Source: Opisthorchis felineus (taxonomy: Eukaryota; Platyhelminthes; Trematoda; Opisthorchiida; Opisthorchiidae). From it: a DNA stretch of 64,000 nucleotides. Positions 56,625 to 64,000 of this stretch are shown here, one piece after another. The translations under genes and the position numbers were made by a program. Position 1 is the stretch's first letter. Each line of letters starts with the position of its first letter. The notes below the pieces were generated by a model, which worked only from the letters and a program-made list of their open reading frames with translations, made no database searches and had not been told where the DNA came from. The stretch covers positions 616,341-680,340 of the forward strand of contig SJOL01006433.1 of the NCBI GenBank assembly GCA_004794785.1. Direction: 5' to 3'.

Positions 56625-59580
56625 AGAATAGACTGGGTCTTGGCATGGTGTGGCGGTGTGTGTGACCCCGTGACCCTTTGAGCTATACAGGGCGGTTGTC
56701 CGTGTGACACTTGCAGTATCTCATACAAGTTTGGTCAATCGTTAGAAGTCCGACAGACACAGTCTCCTGATCCTCCAGGTTTGGGGTTGGAACATGTGCG
56801 GCAACTTCTTTAAAAACGGCAATGCATTGGCATTTCCCGCCAAACATCGTCGCCTAGTGGTCAGGTGTCTGGGCCAAAGGCTTTGATTGGGAACACTAGT
56901 CGTCCTCCTGTCTAGATCTGCGCGCCACGGATGTATTCCAGCCCACGTACAACCATCATACCTACTAATAAGCAATCACGCCACATCATCTGTCGCGTGA
57001 TATCATCCCCCGGGTCGCCCTACTGGCTGCATACAGCAGAGCGGGTAAGCTTTTAGTGTCCGCATCCTGAGGCGAGCAGGTCAATAGGCTGAGCTCGTTT
57101 GAAGTTGATATATGCTCCGTCTCGGAAACAAGAATTCCAGATGCAAGTGCAACGCTTGAGCTTATTCCGCTATCACTCCACTCGCTTCCGACTGCACATC
57201 TGTGGCCATCCAGGAGCTGCTGCGGCTGGCGACGTCCGTGAAGGAGTCTCACAAGTGGGAAGTTGATCGTCTCCCGTTTATCATGCCTGTTTACGCCCCA
57301 AGCAACTGTAGCTCTGACACCATCAAAACAGGTTTTACGACGCCTTGAATTCTCCTTTCCGGTGGGTTAAAAGCTCAGATTTAGCGCATTTGGTTGACTG
57401 GGATTAGGGATTAGTTGGCTGACTAGGTAAGCACAGACAACGGCGAACCACTGCTTCAGTCGTAGACTGCTTTTATGCAGTACCAACTTTACAAATAACG
57501 GAAGTTGTGGTATCCTCCAACAGAGTGCTAGCCACGGACCCGAATTGATCACGTCGCCATCCGTTATCGATAACGCGTGTCAGTAGCTGACTGCCGCACG
57601 TTTTGAAGCATGCACTAGTCCGGGGTCGCTTCCCTCAGTTTTCTAGGACCGCTTAAGGGGCGGACAACTAGCTTAGCAACTGTGGGTCTGGCAGATTCCG
57701 AAGTTAAGCGAACTTATCAGAACCGTCCTCTGGACTCTCCTTTAAACTGCTTCGCCGTCAGATGTTAATTCGTACTGGAACGAAATTGCCACCTCCTTGC
57801 ACAGTGCCGGACGTTTCGCCTGCGGCACGTCGCTAGTAGGTCCGCTCATGCACTGGATATCAGACAGAACAGTGGCACCACTTGCATCTCAGAGTAATGT
57901 TCCCGCCGGTCGCGAACATAATTTGGCCCGAAGGATTATCAGATATTCCGTGAAAGTGAGCGTGTGCTCAGATCGTGAAGTCTGGTGTGCACGGAAGGCT
58001 AAGGAAATGGAAAAGGCCCAAAAAGCCGGGAAGGTCAGATTATTCCAGTTGATCCGCGGGACAGTCCCCGGAAACTTTCGGTGAGCGAAACCATCAGGGT
58101 TCAATCAGGAAGGAAGCCTCGACCAGTTGGCCGAGCAGTGTGAACAACAATTCTCGTGGCTGCCACCAATTCTGATCTTACAGCTGATGAACAACCCTTG
58201 ACGGTGAACTTGAAACCCCTTACGGCCTCGGAAATTTTATGAATGCATATGTTCTCTCAAGGTCCACCGAGCTCCTTGTCCGGATAACTTCCCACCCACA
58301 TTGTTTAAGGATGGGGGTGAATTCCTCAATCAACCCTTGTCTAATCTACTTGCTTCTATTTGGTTGAAGGAGACTTTCCCAGACAACTGGAAAGAATAGG
58401 TAATACTGCCTATTCTCAAGAGAGGCCCGTAGGGAGTGACGAGACTCTTGGCGTCGCCTGTCCTTCATCGCATTATGGTGCCCCATGAATCATTGACTCG
58501 AGTGCAGCAAGCAAGATTCCATCCTGGTAGGGGTTGTGTTGACTAAATCTTCACACTCCGTCAGGTGCTAGAACAAGTATACGGGTATAAACGACCTACA
58601 ATTCTAGTATTCGTGGATTTCTCAGGCGTATTCGAGTCAATGGACCGGTTCGTTCCTTTTAGCGTACTTGGTCAGCAGGGAGTAGTGACCAAGACGAACG
58701 AGATGGCTCAGTAGTTGGAGCACGAATTTACTGACCCGAAGGTCCATGGTCCGAACCTGACCTTTGCATCTCGCCTTCTCCTGTCTAGGCTTGGGCAACC
58801 TGGCAGTATCCCAGCCCTCGTACTTCCTCCGGGTGGCATGGCAGCTAGGCACCGAAAGGGCGTTACAGCTAAACGAATGAACCAGAAGGTTTTTGAATGT
58901 ATGCTCCGACCTCCGGTCATGTGAGAGTATACGCTGAGCTCTTCAAAAAATTCCATACACAAAATGGTGTCTGACAAGAATGCCCACTCCGTTTTTCCTA
59001 TTGTATTTAGGAAACACTTGAAGGTCTTCAAAACCCTGGTGTCCAAATTGCTGCTAACAAAAACCTTGTCGATCTGGAGTATGCAGAGGACATCGTCCCC
59101 GTCTTCGTAGGGAAGAAGGCACAGATGTCTTTCGATTAATTAATCGAAGTCATCCCGTACTTCGGGATGCGCTTTGCACCCACAAAGTGTAAGATCATGC
59201 AGTCACTGAACACGCCAACCATAATCCAAAGATAGGCACTCGAAGTTGTTGAGCGTTTTACGTATCTTTTAATGTGACAGACGAACCTACTTGAGTAATC
59301 TTTAAGTCTCAGGTCGCATTTCTGAATTCGAGACATGTATGGTGGAATAGCGGCATATTAGTGAATCTCAAAGAAAATGGGTATCCGGCCAAAGTACAGG
59401 TTTTTTTGTATATCCTTGAGAAGTGGTCTCTGAAAGCAGCTGAGTGGTCAACAGGTCCTTGACAGACGTTGTCTCAGCACCATAGCCCGTGTAGGCTGGT
59501 GTCGGTGGTTCCGTACCGAGACAATCAGAAAACGAGTGTTCGGTTCTTCAATCAAAGACTTCGTCTAGCACCTAATCATC
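56625..59580 (+). mobile_element. Nearly full-length but degenerate non-LTR retrotransposon with nested SINE
   Basis: The 5' UTR from about 56625 is shared with 63726-64000 and, inverted, with 27768-28110. Then follow an endonuclease start (SFEVDICSVSETRIPDASAT, frames disrupted, 57040-57250), a linker (SDREVWCARKAKEMEKAQKA, 57960-58060), the start of RT (58260-58430, many stops), and the block before the SINE (TSIRVYKRPTILVF-type, about 58560-58680). After the SINE come [14 protein letters not shown] (altered YADD region, about 59070) and a C-terminal piece, ending near ATCATCATCAAT at 59580. It is thoroughly inactive but is the only copy covering all regions. Confidence 0.8.
58694..58875 (+). 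mobile_element. tRNA-derived SINE nested in a non-LTR copy
   Basis: GACGAACGAGATGGCTCAGT start, altered B box GGTCCGAACC, TCTAGGCTTGGGCAACCTGG, end GTTACAGCTAAACGA. The retroelement RT continues on both sides (LVSRE-type sequence before, MLRPPVM after), which fixes the insertion order. Confidence 0.88.
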
Positions 59581-60830
59581 ATCAATACAATCTGCGGAAT
59601 TATCGTTTTCCGGAAAGGGTACTGTTTTCTTTGCCCGAATAAGAGTGACGCAGGCAGAGAGCTGGCCAAGCCTTGACATGACAGACGGGCATGAAAGCGA
59701 TTTCGAAAAGTCTGGGTGGTGTCGGTGCCACTCACCTTCCAGAATTAGGTCCACGTGGTCTCCCCCTCATCCTTTTGAATGGTTGGAGACGCTGCAATAT
59801 ATGACTGCTAACTGATGTCAGTGACGATCTTGTCGTCAGGTTTTATCAGTCTGGCGATGTAGGTCAATTCAATTCAGTTCACTCAATTCAATGTAGGTAC
59901 CTCGGAGTGATTGTGGTAGACCAGCACTAAGTCTTTTACCCATCCATTTTTGTTCCTTTCTTCACAATAGGGACTTCAGATAAATCATGTTTGTACGTCA
60001 GCGAAGCATCGGTGTTGAACACCGATGTGTTGTCGGCGATGATGAGGATAATGATGATGGTCCTGACAGTATATTCCCCTGCCTATCCTTTAGCTGTCTC
60101 TTACCTCAGCCGGTTATATCGCACTGTGGACACCCCACTAAACTGGGCTCCAAAAATCCAAGAGATCGGCTCTCTTTTCAGGCACCGACCAGTAGGCATC
60201 TGCCTCTGCCCCTGAAAGTCAAATTTGAACGAATCCCTAATGCAGCAACTGGCACGTTAGTTCTTGCTTTTGAGCACATGTACTTCGGTTCAGCTGGTGA
60301 TCGGTCACGGAAACAAATCCTGACGTGACCAGCTTGAGACAACTTAGATCCGTTTAAAATGCGACTAGTGTCATCCTGGCAGGTCGTCTTCACGCGCTGT
60401 AGTCATAATACAACACCAACTAAACGGGCTAGCAACTCATTAGGTCAGTTCCACCCATCAGAATAATGATCGGGGAAATTAAGCAGGAAAAGTTCGCCCT
60501 TTCAGGTTGCAGTATTCTTCTATCTGATTCAGCAGGATGTCTCCTTTTTTCGTTGGGATAAGCATATTGAGAACTCTTGAAATGTCTCCTGTGTCTCGCC
60601 GTTTAAGTTCTGGTTCAGTTAGCTGCTCAGGTGAAAGTTTCGTTTAGCTTGTCCTCATTCCTGAGAACCATTTAGCCCTTCAGAGACTTTATTCTCCATT
60701 AGTCATTATTGTCAACCCGCTTAATGTGAACGGCTCTGACCACTACTTGTCTCTTTATCCGCAGCATGTAAATCAAGAGTCACTTATCCTAGTGAGTTGT
60801 TACTTTTCTCCAACGGATGGTTCTATTCGT
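59581..60830. other. Unassigned stretch downstream of the retroelement
   Basis: Contains one open frame considered as a possible terminal RBM26/27-like exon (60182-60325, listed separately). Otherwise nothing recognised. Confidence 0.4.
60182..60325 (+). CDS. Speculative terminal exon in phase with the RBM26/27-like gene
   Basis: Follows a good acceptor (GGCTCTCTTTTCAG, ending at 60181) and is open in phase 0 to a TGA after 47 codons (LPLPLKVKFERIPNAATGTL, then VLAFEHMYFGSAGD). The phase fits the donor at 55921, but the sequence lacks the acidic SRSWRR-like end of known RBM26/27 proteins, so the match is positional only. Confidence 0.15.
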
Positions 60831-61007
60831 GGGGGCGAGATGGCTCAGTGGTCAGAGTGCGAATTTACCGACCGGAAGGTCCGTGGTTAGAACCCGACCT
60901 CTGCCTCTGGACTTCCCCTGCTTGGGCAACCTGGTAGTATCCCAGCCCTCGTGCTTCCTTCTGGTGGCATGGCAGTTAGGCACCGAAAGGGTGCTACAGC
61001 TGAACGA
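60831..61007 (+). mobile_element. tRNA-derived SINE, full length
   Basis: GGGGGCGAGATGGCTCAGTGG start, B box changed to GGTTAGAACC as at 36283, a small deletion before CTTGGGCAACCTGGTAGTAT, end GCTACAGCTGAACGA. Imperfect flanking repeat TCTATTCGT before and TCTGTTCGT after. Confidence 0.88.
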
Positions 61008-61169
61008 CGATCTGTTCGTCGGCAAAACTTGCTAATCCACGTCTAGAACACGAAACTTTAACGGAATCACATCCACCCCGGGCACTCTGAGGACCTGGAC
61101 AGGCTCCTGTAACAGCTGTACTAGTGCGGTAAATTCAGAGTTGTTTTCGAATTGTTGTTACTACCTTTA

Positions 61170-61306
61170 AATAAGGTGAGAGCTCAGGCGCCAACTGATC
61201 TCGGTTCGAACCCAAGTCCCAGGGCAACCTGGCCCTAGCGCTCGCTTTGGGTGGCATGGCAGCTAGTCACCAAAAGGGTGCCAGTGTCGGTGCTACAGTG
61301 GGACAA
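61170..61306 (+). mobile_element. Degraded SINE
   Basis: GGTGAGAGCTCAGGCGCCAA, B box GGTTCGAACCC, GGGCAACCTGGCCCTAGCGC, GGTGGCATGGCAGCTAG and ACCAAAAGGGTGCC. Several internal deletions. Confidence 0.65.
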
Positions 61307-62399
61307 CGAATAGGATGAAAACCCGTTCTCCGCTAGTGGGCACTCATTCTAGTGGAAATACATCTCATCTAAACCGATTTAAGGAAGTTGAGTTTCCTTG
61401 AGCTCGTATGTCGAAGGTCAGATTCAGAACCGATCTCCAGTCTTTCGTTTCTTATTGAGTTCCTCAGATGCAAGTGCAAATACTAAACATAGGCTATAGA
61501 AAATTAAATGACAAGAAAAGGAAGTTTTGGTGTACATTAACCGCGTGTTTTTGCACTACATTCTAACTTGTTCACCATGGCATCCATTTCCTTACGTATC
61601 GTTTTTTTACCGTAGGTTTCTTCTACGCAGGCCGAGATTTGATTTTCACGCCTCTTCTGTGTGGATTCAACAACATTCAACGCATTTTTATCGGTCTCAG
61701 TGGTGCAGGCTTTTTGATGCACAGTTCCAAGCTATTGATGTCGGCACTGAAGTTCCCACGTTTGTTCTCACAAAGTGAAAAATTGTGTTTGTTAGTGGCT
61801 CCTGTTTCACCATTTGACACTCATCCACCCAGTGACACTAAAAGACATGTTTTCTCGTTCCTCCTTTTGGTGTGTTCATCTTGTTTTGAAGCCGTACATT
61901 TTCCCGTCGGCTGTGCTTATTGAGTAAATACAGTCATTCCCTCGGATATGTTATCCTGCAGTGGAAATATTTGGATTACGTCCTAGCTACAAATTTCAAG
62001 TTTTCGCTCGGTGACTACCCGCTACCGGACTGTCCTTACTCGACTCCCACTACTAGAATCTTTTACACGCACCTCACAATTTCTCGATATGGGGGGGGGA
62101 GGTTCTATTGTGCATCATCAACTATGCAATGTCCGAAATACGATCGTTACTCAGTCTTTAGAACTACCGGGTAGCACAATCTAGGTAAATATAGATTTAT
62201 TCCCACTGAGTCCTTTCTGTATCACAGGCCAGTAATCCATAAAGGCCTAGAGACATGACTTTCCGGATTGGATACTGTCGTAACCTGAGAACGCCTATCG
62301 GTTACGCATGAATTGGGTCTGTCAGACTGCATGATAATGTGGCAGGACCAAATACACGGCTGTACTGCCCGTCAAACATACAGAGCCAGTGTGTAAATA
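61307..62399. other. Unassigned stretch
   Basis: Frames at 61527-61923 and 61920-62174 have no recognisable domain. A run of nine or ten G at about 62092 is notable only as a homopolymer. Confidence 0.4.
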
Positions 62400-63550
62400 T
62401 GTAGGATGTCTGATCGACTGGGTATAGTCAATTGCTTGTTCGTTCTTGTCCAGCCAATGGTGAACTTCCCGTCTTGACCATTTTCACACTCGCTCCGCTG
62501 ATCGCATGTTCCTGTACCGCTTTTCGTAAGCTCCGCTCATGTACCTGGTAGTGACCGATGATGACATTCGCGACGCGTCGTTCTCTTCACATTTACGTTT
62601 CGGTCTGGAGGCATCCTAGCGCCTCCACTTTTTAGAGACATTAAGGTGCTCAATCTGGCGCTTACCTGCAACGGTATCGCTGGAATTTTTCGCCACCCAG
62701 TTCCTCTACATGGCATGACGAATCCACACTACTATGCCATGTACGAAGTTTCCTTTTCGTTGCAGTATCACTCCCGAACTCCAACGATTCTCTGGGTAGC
62801 CTGACAAGAACAGCGTCTCCATGCCTGAAAATACATCCAGTGCGACATTTGCCGTTGAATTCCTCTTATTGGTGTTCGCTGATTTCCCCGGGCCGCAGTG
62901 AATTAAACAATGCCTTCACTTTCTTCTCTTCGTCACCTCGGCTGGAGACGTCCCATTCAGTGCATTTGGGTTTGGTGTTCAGTAGTTGGTTAAGAAGTCA
63001 TCAATCACATCCTCCGTTGGCCCCTCTCCTCGAGATTTCAATGGATCTCGCCTACAGGTATCCACAAGTCGTTCAGCCTGTCCATTTGATTGAGGGTGGT
63101 ACGGCGGTGCCCGGATGTGCAACAGCGTGTTGCGAACACGTCATTGGAAAGAGCTAAGGTGAATTGCGTACCATCGTCCGTTACTATTTATGTGGTAACC
63201 CGAAACAACTGAGTAGTTTCTTCATTCTGGCAGTGGTAGCTTCGGTAGATGCCTCGTGCATGCAAAAGACTTCTGGCTACTTCGTGAAAGCAATTATAAG
63301 ATAGTTCAGGCCATCCACTGGACCCCCGAGGTCCATGTGTAGCCCTTGCCATGATGCCTCAGGCATCGGCCACTCTTGTGGTTCACATCGTGGCGGAACC
63401 TTGGCAACTTGAATGCATTGAGGGCAACTGCGGCAATACTCCTCCGATTCCTTATCCATGCCGGGCAAATAAACGTAGCTTCTGCTCAATGATTTCATTC
63501 GGCTTACTCCTTGGTGGACGTTGTGGAACTGTTCGATTGCCCGTTGTTGG
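62400..63550 (-). mobile_element. Ty3/gypsy-type integrase remnant
   Basis: Minus strand. The zinc-binding region begins EQFHNVHQGVSRMKSLSRSY and continues SEEYCRSCPQCIQVAKVPPR (H-H-C-C type) at about 63535-63400. The integrase core begins WQGLHMDLGGPVDGLNYLII. After a gap come IVTDDGTQFT, PPYHPQSNGQAERLVDT (about 63100-63040) and a C-terminal HGDAVLVRLPRESLEF (about 62830). Frame changes and stops inactivate it. No LTR or reverse transcriptase was identified next to it. Confidence 0.8.
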
Positions 63551-63725
63551 AAAACAGGAAACCATTAACGATCTACAACGCTCCTTGACGGTTAGCGTAC
63601 TGACGTTCTATCTGGGCCGGTCAAGTTGAATGAATTTCATGACTTCATGCAGCACATAGTTGCGTTCAGTTGCCCCTAGAATAGTAGCCATAGTTAGTCC
63701 ATTTGGCAGTCTTTATCAGCAATCC

Positions 63726-64000
63726 GTCACGAAGAGACTGGACCTTACCGTGGTGTGGCGGTTTGCGCACCTCAGTGACCCAGTGAGCTATACTGGGGGG
63801 TGTCCCGTGACACTCGCAGAGTCTCATACCAGGTTGGTCAATGGGTAGAGGTCTGACGAACACAGTCTCCTGGCCCTCCAGGTTGGGGGTTGGAACATGT
63901 GTGGCGACGTGTTCCGTAAAATTGGTAATGTACTTGCATTTCCAGCCCAACACCGCTGCCTTGCGGTTAGGCTTTTGAGCCAAAGGCTTTGGTTGAGGAC
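63726..64000 (+). mobile_element. 5' end of a non-LTR retrotransposon, cut by the window edge
   Basis: CCGTCACGAAGAGACTGGAC through CAGGTTGGGGGTTGGAACAT and AAAGGCTTTGGTTGAGGAC matches the leader of the copies at 56625 (same strand) and 27768-28110 (opposite strand). Coding parts would lie beyond 64000. Confidence 0.75.

Noticed and set aside
62090..62101. Poly-G run as a functional quadruplex
   Set aside because: A single homopolymer run without neighbouring G-tracts; no support for a regulatory role.
1..64000. CRISPR arrays, bacterial operons, viral genomes
   Set aside because: No regularly spaced direct repeats, Shine-Dalgarno-led gene strings or viral gene sets. The genes are split by GT-AG introns and the repeats are eukaryotic retroelements.

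Overview
The window looks like nuclear DNA from a parasitic flatworm, most likely a food-borne trematode (liver or lung fluke). That is an inference from three things: split genes with introns as short as 36 nt beside introns of several kb, moderate base composition, and dense decayed non-LTR and Ty3/gypsy retroelements plus a tRNA-derived SINE family. There are no operons, bacterial genes, CRISPR arrays or genuine tRNA/rRNA genes. Most of the 64 kb is transposon debris and unassigned non-coding sequence.

Two cellular genes are clear. On the minus strand at 5261-6759 is an OTU-family deubiquitinase closest to OTUD5. Its exons are separated by introns of 36, 39, 36 and 38 nt (plus a probable 69-nt one), and removing them restores an uninterrupted OTU domain with its Asp/Cys/His residues. 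On the plus strand from 30174 to at least 55921 is an RBM26/RBM27 (PWI-like, CCCH zinc finger, two RRMs) RNA-binding protein gene. Nine exons carry about 1117 codons, and introns run from about 0.4 to 7.2 kb. Its first coding exon and its true 3' end were not located with confidence.

Layout: 1-245 non-LTR retroelement fragment; 2382-5031 SINE copies; 5261-6759 OTUD5-like gene; 12481-14510 dead MULE/SWIM transposase; 21180-23090 non-LTR copy with a triplicated 70-bp motif in its leader; 25016-25363 SINEs; 25940-29505 three non-LTR copies including a perfect 397-bp inverted repeat; 30174-55921 RBM26/27-like gene, whose introns hold gypsy gag/protease (33030-34460), non-LTR copies (35510-36640, 46430-48075) and SINEs (36283, 36781, 49805, 53359, 53433); 56625-59580 a nearly full-length but degenerate non-LTR copy with a SINE nested in it; 60831 and 61170 SINEs; 62400-63550 gypsy integrase; 63726-64000 the 5' end of another non-LTR copy running off the window.

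The two genes share no obvious pathway: one removes ubiquitin, the other is probably a nuclear RNA-binding/RNA-decay adaptor. I did not find a convincing new biological system. The most notable observations are the ultrashort introns of the deubiquitinase, the perfect inverted repeat with diverged flanks, an uninterrupted Cys-rich frame beside the dead transposase, and unexplained open frames inside RBM26/27 introns.
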